Part shown: positions 54,861-64,000 of the stretch, piece by piece
Layout of the letters: each line of letters opens with the position of its first letter
Numbering within the stretch: position 1 is the first letter of the stretch
Origin: Gautieria morchelliformis
Taxonomy: Eukaryota > Basidiomycota > Agaricomycetes > Gomphales > Gomphaceae
Assembly: GCA_015179125.1 (NCBI GenBank)
Contig: WHVA01000324.1
Coordinates: 1-64,000, forward strand
Reading direction: 5' to 3'
Length of the DNA stretch: 64,000 bases
The notes under the pieces: model-generated
The model's input: the letters and a program-made list of their open reading frames with translations, nothing else
What the model was told of the DNA's origin: nothing
Database searches by the model: none
Program-made: the position numbers and the translations under genes

Positions 54861-56742
54861 ATGAATGCCATCTGCGCGATGTCAAGTACAGGCAAAGATA
54901 AGTGTAATTATTGCGGAGGCACCGGACACTGGGAAAAGGACTGCTGGCGCAAGGCGCGCGGCTTGTCTCGAGAAGAGGCGCAGTCCAAGAGGAAAAAAGG
55001 AGCCGGCGACAAAAGGGCAAAAGAAAAGCAAAAGCAAAGGAGAAAGAGGAAACGGCGCCCTCTGTAAGCACTGCGATCGCAGGCAGCTCTCCAGGCTCGT
55101 CAGATACTACACCCGTTGTAACCTCCAACGCCGCAAATGATACCATTTGCTTCTATATCGCGAGCACGCACAAGTGGATGCTCGATTCGGGCTGCACTGA
55201 CCATATAACACACGACATAGCCGACTACTCGACGTATTGAATGCTCCCGACACCGCGCACGGTATACCTAGCTGACAAAAAGAAAGGTGTACCCTACATT
55301 GGCATCGTCACAGTCGTAATGCGAACGAGAGTGAGTGGAATGGAGAGAAAAATCGAGCTCCAGAACGTACCTCACGCCCCAAACATCGGTGGTTGGTTCA
55401 TCTCGATCCTCAAAATAGGAGAGAAAGGAATAACCGTCATTTTCGAGAGTCAAAAAGTAAACCTCAGTAAAAACGGGGTACAGTACGCAGAAGGCCAACT
55501 TACCGGGCAGCACTGTTAGCTCGCACTAAGCTGCGCAACGCCTTCCATCCACTCAGCGCAAACGAATGTCCCCCTAGACGTCCTTCACGCTCGCCTTGGT
55601 CATCTCTCTTGGTCATCCTTGAAACGGATTAACAACCAAATCGATCCAAATTCGCGATGCACACTATTGACGTGCGAAGGCTGCCTATTAGGGAAATCCA
55701 CAAGGAGGAAATTCAAATCCTCGACTCACCGCCGCACTCAACCGTTCAAGCTAGTCCACATGGACTTCACAGGCCCCATGCGAACGCGCTCCATCCAGGG
55801 CCATAGCTACCACTACGTACTGGTGGATGACTACACGCGCTACAAATGGGTATTCTGACACCTTTGACTGCTTCAAGAAGTACCATGCGCTCATCTCCAC
55901 GCACTACAAAGGTACGCTCCGAGCCATACACTCGGATCGCAGGGGGGAATTCCTATCAACGGAATTCATCCAGTACATTGCAGAGAACGGACTAAAGCAT
56001 GAACTTACCACGCCATACACACCGCAACAGAACGGCGTCACTGAGAGAGCGAACCGAATGATCGCGGAAGCCGCGCGTGCCATGCTACAAAGTGCTGGCA
56101 TGTCTCATGGATTCTGGGAGAGCGCTGTTGCCACAGCTGTACATGTAAGAAATCGCGCTCCCTCACGTGCAAGCAATTACCTCTCTCCACATGAATGCCT
56201 TTTTGGACGTGCACCCGACCTCAGCTATCTCTGAACTTCCGGATGCCTCGCCTATGCGCACACCACAATGCAGCACACCAAATTCGACCCAACGTCAAAG
56301 AAACTGATTTTCATAGGATATGATGGATCCACCAAGGGGTACAAGCTGTGGGATCCATCTACACACAAAATCCTGGTATCCACCGACATTGCATTTGAGG
56401 AAAATGCATATCCTCTCCGCGCCCCAACCGTCCCGATCGCGCAGCCAAACCCTAACCCTTCGCAGCCCCCGCAACTGACACCTGAACTAGTCGAATTGGC
56501 GCTGCCAGAGCGCGACAACAAAGATCTCGAAGACCACGCACCAGCACATGGTCCACCGCCGCCTCCAGGACCACCAGTCCCAGGCCACGTCCCACAACAG
56601 GCTCCACCACGCGTACCAGTACCTCCGCGAAGATCTGCATGCATCGTCGGGAGGTCCCTGCGCCCCGACCCAATGAACACTAGCCCAGACAGGGCTCAGC
56701 ACTGGGTACCCGCGGTATGGACGAACACGATTACAGCGTTCC
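54861..56742 (+). pseudogene. Pol part 1 of the second Copia element: protease and integrase
   Basis: The protease motif is WMLDSGCTDHIT (about 55172). A stop follows at 55238, then the GAG-pre-integrase HHCC region (HARLGHLSWSSL; CEGCLLGKSTRRK). The integrase core has HMDFTGPMRT, a TGA at 55856, IHSDRRGEFLSTEF (Asn-Gly replaced by Arg-Arg) and QNGVTERANRM. A Pro-rich spacer (APAHGPPPPPGPPVPGHV) ends at the solo LTR insertion. Several stops and shifts make it inactive. Confidence 0.85.
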
Positions 56743-56904
56743 TGTTAGGGATCGTCCACAAAGTAGCTACCTATTTATGAACATTTACTAGGTAGTTAAT
56801 TAGTTTCAAACGTCCTCAAGGAATGTTGTATTAATATTTCTATGCTACACTCACATTGGGTCCACAAGATACAACAATCTCTTGATAGTTTAGCTAAGAA
56901 TCCC

Positions 56905-57140
56905 CACGGTCACCTGACTATCACATGACCTCAAAAACAGCTCAAAGTCACCTGATCATCCACAGTCACCTGACAATCACCTTACCTCATAGTCACCTGA
57001 TTATCTACAGTCACCTGACAATCACCTGACCTCAAAGTCACTTGATTATCTACGGTCACCTGACAATCACATGACACAGTCACATGACCTCAATCCAGCA
57101 TGAAGTCACATGACTTTCCTTCGTCACATGATAATCACAT
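56905..57140. repeat. CACCTGA(C/T)-based minisatellite inside the solo LTR
   Basis: Repeated units of the form GTCACCTGATTATCTACA and GTCACCTGACAATCACCT occur about eight times, grading into CACATGA variants. They are E-box-like (CANNTG) arrays. Confidence 0.75.
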
Positions 57141-57343
57141 GAGCGTGGGAGTTTCTTACATACTCTTAGCTTTACTGTCACAGAGCTGTGACTTTAACCC
57201 AATATAGCAATAGAACCTTCCACAGCCTTCCAATAGTTTCCAAACCTTTCCTGAAGCTTCTCTAAGCTTCCACAAGGTTCTTCACAGTAGTAGAAGCCTC
57301 TACAAGGTTCCTGGCAGTAGTTACATAAGCTAGATGGATGCAG

Positions 57344-57351
57344 TATAAATA
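57344..57351 (+). promoter_or_regulatory. TATA box in the solo LTR
   Basis: TATAAATA about 600 bp into the LTR, at the U3/R position expected for a retrotransposon promoter. Confidence 0.45.
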
Positions 57352-58223
57352 GCCTGCAGTTTTAGCAGTGAAGCAAATCAATCATCTTTCACCCAAACCA
57401 CTCATACCTTGAGTAACTGAAGTGTGACTTCAACACAGCCTTGTACCGAAGTACTGGCTCACTGACTTGGCTACAGTCTAAGATTGCAGCAACTCTGATT
57501 GGCTCTGAGAAGTACAAGAGTGCTCTATTTTAATTGCAGCAGGCTCTGACTAATCGCGCTGTGAACAGCAACATTACTAAGAGTAACTGATTAGTAATCC
57601 TGTACCATTAGACGCCACTCTGAGCAGTGATCTAATAGACTTGGTTATTAGTTATTCAATTCACCCAATAGATTATTAACTTAACTCTGAGTTAAGTGGG
57701 TTAATAGCCTTTTGAGTAATTGATCTTTCTTGATCAATCAACGCACTACAGATATTAACCTAACTCAGGGTAAGTGAGTTAATATCCTACGTTTGTTGAG
57801 TTGGAAAACCAGAAAAGCCACAAGAATAGTGACATACTTGAACTGAGGAAGAGTTCAAGCGCAGAACTATCTTTTCACGTCTTGGGGATTATTGTTGTCT
57901 TTAATTCACTCGACCCGCGGTCCTAAGACTCTAGGTAGCTTTCCCCCTTAAAGTATCTGGACCCTTGGACGCCTATAAACATTCTTTGACCTCACAAAGT
58001 ATTGCACAATCTAAGAACTACACGTGTTCAGTTAAATCTCTATTGCTACACTTCCTGTACCAATACTGATTCTGATTGTTCACGGGAGTATAATTTCTTA
58101 ATTGGGTTCTCCGTTAAAATAGTTTCGAAGCTTGCGTGTGCTTGTAAAGTCAAATCTCTGATTGAACTTTAGAATTGTGTTTAACACCACAGTTTTACGT
58201 TTAGTTCAACGGGTTCCAAAACA

Positions 58224-59782
58224 GTTCCTGGCTGCCACGGACACAAACCCACGGGAGACCCAACATCGTATCAGGCCGCGATGTCCTCCGCAGAAGCCGA
58301 CTTCTGGCATCGGGCCATGACAGAAGAAATAAAATGCTTACTGGATAACGGGACTTGGGAGCTGACCGACCTACCGAAAGACAGAGGCACGGTGAAATGC
58401 AGATGGGTGTACCTAACGAAGTGCGACACTCAAGGAAAAATCACCAGATACCGGGCCCGACTTGCCGCCAAAGGTTTTCTGCAAACCTTGGGCATTGATT
58501 ATGAAGAGACCTTTGCGCCCAGTCGCCAGGCTCGACTCCCTGAGGCTACTGCTAGCACTTGCAGCGAGGTTCGACCTAGAAGTACACCAAATCGACACAA
58601 AATCAGCCTACCTCAACGGCAACCTGGATGAAGAACTGTACATGGACCAACCGGAAGGTTTTGCAGTCCAGGGAAGGAAAACAAGGTGTGCAAACTGTCG
58701 AAGGCCATCTACGGGTTAAAACAAGCGGGACGGCAATGGCACGCGCACCTGCAAGAGACGCTCGACACCCTGGGATTCCAAAAAAACATTGCCAGCGACG
58801 TATCCATCTTAAACGTGATGACGGGGGAGACCACCCCACCATCGTGCTCGTATATGTGGATGACATAGCAATAATTGGAGTCCTTGCAGCCGTCAATGAT
58901 CTTAAAGCGAAAATTGGGACACGCTACAAGATCACTGACCTAGAGGAGATAAATCATTTCTTGGGAATCCACATCACGCGCGATCGCCCAAAAAGAACGA
59001 TAAGCATAGATCATTCCCATTATATCGAACGCATGCTGACCAGATACGATATGCTGGAGTGTAGACCGGTGTACACGCCATTCGCGCCGGGCACAAAGCT
59101 TGTACCCAACACCGAAAAGTTCTCCAACTCAACCGTCACCTCATGCTACCAACAAATAGTGGGATCACTCATGTACGCCATGCTTGGCTCGAGACCGGAC
59201 ATATGCTTCGCGGTCAACCGGCTCTCGCAATTTGGCGCAAATCCCATGGCAGACCACTTACTTGCTGCCCAACACGTCCTCCGTTACCTGTTCACACTGC
59301 AAACACACGCCCTGACGTATGGAAGGAATGACTCCACCGAACTCGTCAGCTACAGCGACTCAGATTGGGCCGCTGGCACCAACGGCCGACGATCGACAAC
59401 CAGCTACATGTTCATACTATCAGGAAGCTCCATAGCATGGGCCGCACAAAAGCAGAGGACCGTTGCACTGTCATTGACGGAAGCAGGGTACATGGCGTTG
59501 ACAGAGTGCACAAAGCACGCGCAGTGGACCATCTCCCTGCTCCAACAACTCGATTTCGAGGTAGAACTCCCACTCGACATATATTCAGACTCACTAGGGG
59601 CTCGCGCTATCGCCGCAAACGCCGTGTTTCACAAACGAACGAAACACATCGATGTCAAATACCACTATATTCGAGAATGTATCAACAAGGGAACTATTGA
59701 AGTCTCACCTGTATCCACGAAGGACAACGTCGCCGATCTCCTAACCAAATCGCTGCCCCGCGATCAGCACCAAAAGCTATGA
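58224..59782 (+). pseudogene. Pol part 2 of the second Copia element: RT and RNase H
   Basis: The RT starts YQAAMSSAEADFW then GTVKCRWVYLTKCDTQGK. A frame change near 58510 leads to ARLDSLRLLLALAARFDLEV and DTKSAYLNGNLDEELYM, and another to LSKAIYGLKQAGRQWH. A third frame carries the active site LVYVDDIAII (about 58850). From 58860 the frame is continuous through RNase H (SYSDSDWAAGTNGRRSTTSY), where the usual EAEY is EAGY. The catalytic-site change plus the shifts show decay. Confidence 0.85.
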
Positions 59783-59821
59783 TTGAAACTAGGACTCGAT
59801 GATGGTTCAATCGCGGGGGAG

Positions 59822-60037
59822 TGTTGTGAATCCAAATGACCAGTCGCCGAGTTGGCACCACTTTCTCTTTACAGACGATATTACTAAGCAACTAGTATAG
59901 TTACCCAACGCGTGTAAGACAGCGCTTCAGACATTCTTCTGACACCGTCCAGGTATTTGCAGTTAGACCTCTTAATATCAGACATTCTTCTGACGCCGTC
60001 CAGGTTCTGATACTGCCTATAGAGGTTGCTCACAATA
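59822..60037 (+). repeat. 3' LTR of the second Copia element (216 bp)
   Basis: Same as the 5' LTR except for an extra 51 bp produced by repetition of GACATTCTTCTGAC(A/G)CCGTCC with an intervening unique 26 bp. Preceded by the polypurine tract CGCGGGGGAG. Confidence 0.9.
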
Positions 60038-60042
60038 TCGAC

Positions 60043-61289
60043 ATGGTCTGCGGTAAATGTACAGGATGGTAAGTTGTCTTGCAGATGGTCGTCGCACTCT
60101 AATACGTCCATCCAGGCTCATAGCCCTCATGCACGTGCAAATTAGTGCGGGGTGCCATACGGTGGAGGTGCACCGTAGTGAGAGGCAAGATAGTGTGCAC
60201 ATGTAAGAAGTCGGATTGAGTGGACCTCGAAAGACTTGGAAGGATTCGCTGAGGACATGTAACTACCAAGTCGTAGTTCGGGGTCAAGAAGCTCTATGTA
60301 CATGTCTTATATACTGTACTGTTCTACGAGAGCTGTTTCTTGGCAATAAATGGGTATCTGTTCGGGACCCAAGTTGAGTCTTGTACGGTACAACGTGCAC
60401 ATACAAAGAAGTGGGATACGGTCACTGTATGTAGAGGCGTAAGGATGGCCAGTCGCAGAATTTATGGCCCACACAAAGGATGTCCTTTTCGAGCGACACG
60501 CAAAAATATTAGCAATCAGCGCCAGCTTCGGGGCGCCTTAGACTTGGCCTCTACAGAATTAGACTCTTTACACTGTAGGAAACAAGTATACACTTGCTCT
60601 TATATATTATATACAAAATCTTTGGCAAAAGATAACCTGTTTCCGGGAGCACCCCGTCCTGTATCTCTAAATGTCGTTGTTTTCCCAATTACGTGTATCT
60701 GGGTCGCCGCTCAATGGTTTAAGCTATGGGTATTGTGTCAATGGTGGTTCGATTCTGGTGCTGCATTAATAAAATTTCTATTGATTATAACATGGAGCAG
60801 TTAAGCTCACGAGGCACTCATACTATTTGAAATGCACGAACGAGGCTGTAGTGACTGGTGTGGGGGCGAGGGAGGGTCGGGTCGGTGAATGGTCGGTCCT
60901 CTTCATGCGCCTGGCAGACGCGATACAAGTGAAAGTACCTTTTCCATTTTTGTCTCATTTTTTATGGTTTATGTTTTATGTTTATTATGTTAATTCCCAC
61001 CCAATGCCATGCCCCGACCACCCCAGCTCCTATGAAAGAACTAAGAGACAATATCTCGAAGTCCCAAAGGTGCTCGGTGAGTGTCTATCCCCAAAGTATC
61101 CTGGCGCTAATTGCTATGCACACGCCTGTATGTTACAGCAGGTTGTACATGTATGTTTCCAGCAGCCGGCGTCTGCTGCCACTTCAACAGGACGCCGGGA
61201 ACACGTGGCAGCTGTAAGCTTTGAAGTCCAGTATAATGCGGCGCCTTGTGTCTTTTTCCATCTACCACCCACCTTGAACACTGCTAACT
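60043..61289. other. Intergenic stretch with one duplicated fragment
   Basis: 60385-60525 matches 35485-35630 in inverse orientation. Elsewhere only short frames without motifs are seen. 60940-61000 is T-rich. Confidence 0.4.
60385..60525 (-). repeat. Inverse copy of 35485-35630
   Basis: Shares GGTACAACGTGCAC, GGGATACGGTCAC and CCCACACAAAGGATGTCC with the reverse complement of the other copy; spacing is conserved. Confidence 0.75.
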
Positions 61290-64000
61290 ATGAACAACGT
61301 TGAGGGCAACGCCGAGGACAACGTTCAAGGCAACGTGATGGCACCGTAAGTCCACGATCACTTCTCTAGTGAGCCAACTGTTCACTCTCCACCCGTTCAC
61401 TCTCCACCCCGAAGTACTCCTGCAGCAATAAGGGCGATCAGTGTTACAGGAAAGACTCTTTCGTTTGCGCTGTCTATTGTATACTGACTCTACGCGATTG
61501 ACAACAGACCTGAAATGCGATCACCTTCCCAATGTGGGACTGTTCTGCAAACGTCCTGGTAACTACTACGTAAAACTCTTTGTCAATAAGGATGTCAAGA
61601 AAACTGCGGTAGCTGCGAGAGGCAATACTGCCTCGTGGAATGAGACACTCTATTTGTGCGTTTAATTCCAGTGTTATTACCTTCCCGCGACTTAGATCCA
61701 TGCCCAGCAAAGACTTGCATGGGTCCTCCGTATTACACATCAAAGTCTACGGGCGTCGTATCTTTACATGTGATGAATGCATCGGCTTTGCAAAGGAGAG
61801 GATTGAGATACTGGTTGCAGAGGGAGCAACAGGAGGTCAGTCCTCGTCGCTCGACGATTGAGTGCACACCTAATCATTGAACACAGCAGCCGTTCCTCGC
61901 ACTCTGCACAAATCCGATAAGGCAGGGAACATGCACAAGGTTCAGACTGTCGTAGAGTTCACTCTCACCTCTTTCAAGGCGTCCGATGAGGCGCAGGAGC
62001 CCGAGTTGAGCAAAGCAGTCAACGAAGCGACAGCTGCGGTCGATAATATGAACCCCCTGCCGTCCCTGCCTATTGGTCCAGGGAATGTGGTCGACTGCGC
62101 CACTTCCATCACCAATACTGCCATCTCGATAACGTCGGCTTGGGGCTCCCTCTTGGACAATATCAGGCTGTGTACCGAGATCGTAGATAAGGCCTCAGAG
62201 GTATAGTTCAAACACCGGGGGTCTCCCAGGTCATCCGATTGACACGGTGTGCTTTGATTCTAGATCCATCCTTATGCGAAAGCGGCATGGTCTATCCTGT
62301 CTCTTGCACACAAGGTATGTCTGACATCCACCAGTCGGATAGATATCGCTGACATCTGGGGTTGACTCTATTTAGACAATCGTTGATCAGATGGACCGGG
62401 ACGATAGCATCCATGGTCTTGCGAAGATTATTGGGGACACATATGCATTCGTCCAACTGGCGGAGCCGTTGAAGAAAACTGAATCGCAGAAGCCAATTAT
62501 CTTAGCCTTGGCGCAACAGACGTTAGAGTGCAGCTACTTTGTCCGCACCTACGCAAAAACAGAGGGCTTTTGTATGTTGGACCCACTGCCAGGGGGCCAT
62601 AGCTGATGACCATCATTCAGGGAAAAGAACTGCGAAAATCTAGTGTCGGATGTTGACAGCAAGATCAAACAATACCAGGACTCTTTCGACACACTCCAGT
62701 TGGAGTTGCAACGACTTGGCGTGATTCATACTGAAATCATGGTACAACGTGTTGAAAGCGCTGTACATTGTGTTGAAATCACTGTACTACGTGTTCTGAA
62801 TGTTGTCGAGGAAATCGGCAAGTTTTCTGATTTTGCGGCCTTTGCCCAGGCTAATACACTTTTCAACCAGCCGGGGATGTTCAACTTAATGACATGCCCT
62901 ACGCAAATGGAGCTGGTTTCGATCCTGAAAAAGGATGTCTTCGGGATACTCGGGAGACAGTTCTTGCGGAGATCTGGGAGTGGGCCAACCGGGAGAGCGA
63001 GGATGCCCCACGGATATTTTTCTTGAACGATGTCGCAGGTGCTGGCAAGTCTACCATCGCCCACGAGGTTGCTAAGTGATTTAGTAACATCAAACGACTC
63101 GGGTCGTCGTACTTTTTTGACCGGGCTCTTCAGATACAGCGATCCCCCAAGAATGTCTTTAGCACGATTGCTCGTGATCTGGCTGATCTGGATCCACAAC
63201 GAAAAGCATCGTTGCTGAAAGTGGTCGGGGAGCAGAAATCACTTCGGACCACATGTGTACCTCGTGAGCAGTTCCAAAAGTTCATTCTGGACCCCTCCAA
63301 GGACCTAACGGCCGTTGGACCGAGCGTGATCGTTATTGATGCATTGGATGAGAGCGGAGATGAGAAATCTCGCCATGGTCTTTTGTCTGTTCTTAGCAAC
63401 GAAGCTGCAAAACTGCTGTCCAATTTTCGTGTTCTAATCACTTCCTGTGCCGAAGAAGACATACAGGGCGCTCTTAGGAAGAAGCACATTCTTTCCAGGT
63501 CCATAAGGCAGAGTGACCCCAACCCCGATGAGGACATTTCCCTCTTTGTGCAAGCCCAACTGAGTAACATTCCGGCCCTCGACCAGAAATGGCCCAACCA
63601 AGCTTGGTGTACATTTTTAGTCGAGAAGTCGGAAGGCCTATTTCAATGGGCATCCACTGCTTGTCTATTTATAAAAGGAGATGGCTTGAAGGGTTCAGAT
63701 CCTGTCGAGCAACTTGATATCCTTTTGGCATCGCAGAACACGCACCTTAGCCGGTTGGATGAGCTGTATCATACAATACTCACGCAGTTATTTGGGCAGG
63801 GGGATAACGATAGCGTTGTGCGTCAATTCCAATCGGTCATGGGCTGCTTACTCGTGGCCAAAGAGCCCCTGTCTATATCTGCCCTCCAGAAGTTGCACAA
63901 CAACCGATCGGGAAATGCGGTGGATCTGATGGTTAGGCCAATGGGATCTCTGTTGAGCGATGTCACCCAAACATCTGACCCAATTCGTCTGCTACACACG
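61290..64000 (+). pseudogene. C2-NACHT (NLR-type) protein gene, 5' part, broken by stops; runs off the window
   Basis: The start at 61290 (MNNVEGNAEDNVQGN) leads to a C2 domain (NVGLFCKRPGNYYVKLFVNK, GNTASWNETLY, SSVLHIKVYGRRIF). A helical middle follows (about 61870-62880; LAKIIGDTYAFVQLAEPLKK), then a NACHT-type NTPase: Walker A DVAGAGKSTIAHEVAK (about 63031), Walker B VIVIDALDES (about 63330) and GLFQWASTACLFIK. Such fungal NLR-like proteins (HET-E type) usually end in WD40 or other repeats and act in non-self recognition; that part is beyond the window. Stops occur at 61859 (TGA), 61871 (TAA) and right after Walker A (TGA at 63077-63079), so this copy looks dead. Confidence 0.7.

Larger units (their letters stand above)
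56743..58223. mobile_element. Solo LTR (1481 bp) nested in the second Copia element
   Basis: The insert begins TGTTAGGGATCG and ends GGGTTCCAAAACA, with GTTCC duplicated at 56738-56742 and 58224-58228. Removing it restores the host reading (ITAFL then AATDTNPRETQ). It contains CACCTGAC-type minisatellite repeats (56905-57140) in the putative U3 and a TATA box, then an AT-rich R/U5-like part. No coding region is present. The size suits large gypsy-type LTRs, but the family is unknown. Confidence 0.88.
53984..60037 (+). mobile_element. Second Copia-family retrotransposon, decayed, with nested solo LTR
   Basis: LTRs at 53984-54148 and 59822-60037 both start TGTTGTGAAT and end CTCACAATA. The target duplication TCGAC is at 53979-53983 and 60038-60042. 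The 3' LTR is 51 bp longer because of an internal duplication. Coding sequence has many frame breaks and a 1481 bp solo LTR inserted in pol. It inserted just outside the right arm of the inverted duplication. Confidence 0.92.

Noticed and set aside
56905..57140. Regular short repeats resembling a CRISPR array
   Set aside because: Units are contiguous minisatellite variants without constant repeats and unique spacers, the host is a eukaryote, and they lie within an LTR.

Overview
This window is a eukaryotic, almost certainly fungal (Basidiomycota, Agaricomycetes) chromosome segment. The evidence is many 45-65 bp GT-AG introns, an alpha-type protein kinase, an F-box gene, a DUF6533-type fragment, a C2/NACHT gene, and Ty1/Copia and Ty3/Gypsy elements of the kind common in that class. 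A Rhizoctonia/Ceratobasidiaceae-like source is a guess from protein style only. The region is repeat-dominated: the only ordinary gene that looks intact is transaldolase (10298-11576).

Layout. 1-1792: AT-rich repeats, no gene. 1793-4481: a non-autonomous TIR element (CACTA-like ends, 125 bp TIRs) carrying fragments of a spliced DnaJ (Scj1/ERdj3-like) gene. 5504-9274: a decayed gene resembling the CANIN (Nse6/SLF2) family, split by a hAT deletion derivative (7335-8613) with a perfect 8 bp target duplication. 9567-10157: a dead gypsy RT fragment. 10298-11576: transaldolase. 11.7-18.3 kb: DUF6533 fragment, F-box pseudogene, hairpin-bearing tandem repeats and two hypothetical minus-strand genes. 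18.5-26.9 kb: a 5'-truncated gypsy element whose 3' LTR was hit by a full-length Copia element (22391-26886; TSD GTTAT). 27.0-27.7 kb: a C2 fragment of an NLR-type gene, fused through a 41 bp palindrome to a WDR24 copy.

27.7-53.9 kb is a large, old inverted duplication. The arms are about 27724-34545 and 47221-53860, and each carries a WDR24/Sea2 (GATOR2/SEACAT subunit) homologue. A partial third copy (35.6-36.7 kb) lies in the spacer. Later insertions are a solo LTR in the left arm only (TSD ACTTG), a second full-length copy of the same Copia family in the spacer (37174-41680; TSD TGATG), and a 5.1 kb Ginger-like DNA transposon (42077-47220) with 116 bp TIRs. That transposon carries an apparently intact seven-exon integrase-like transposase and, convergent to it, an apparently intact alpha-kinase gene. 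The kinase-bearing transposon is the most interesting object in the window.

53.98-60.04 kb: a decayed second Copia family (TSD TCGAC), interrupted by a 1481 bp solo LTR (TSD GTTCC). 61.3-64.0 kb: a C2-NACHT (NLR-type) gene running off the window, broken by several stop codons. Exon boundaries and family names come from reading the sequence; no database search was possible.
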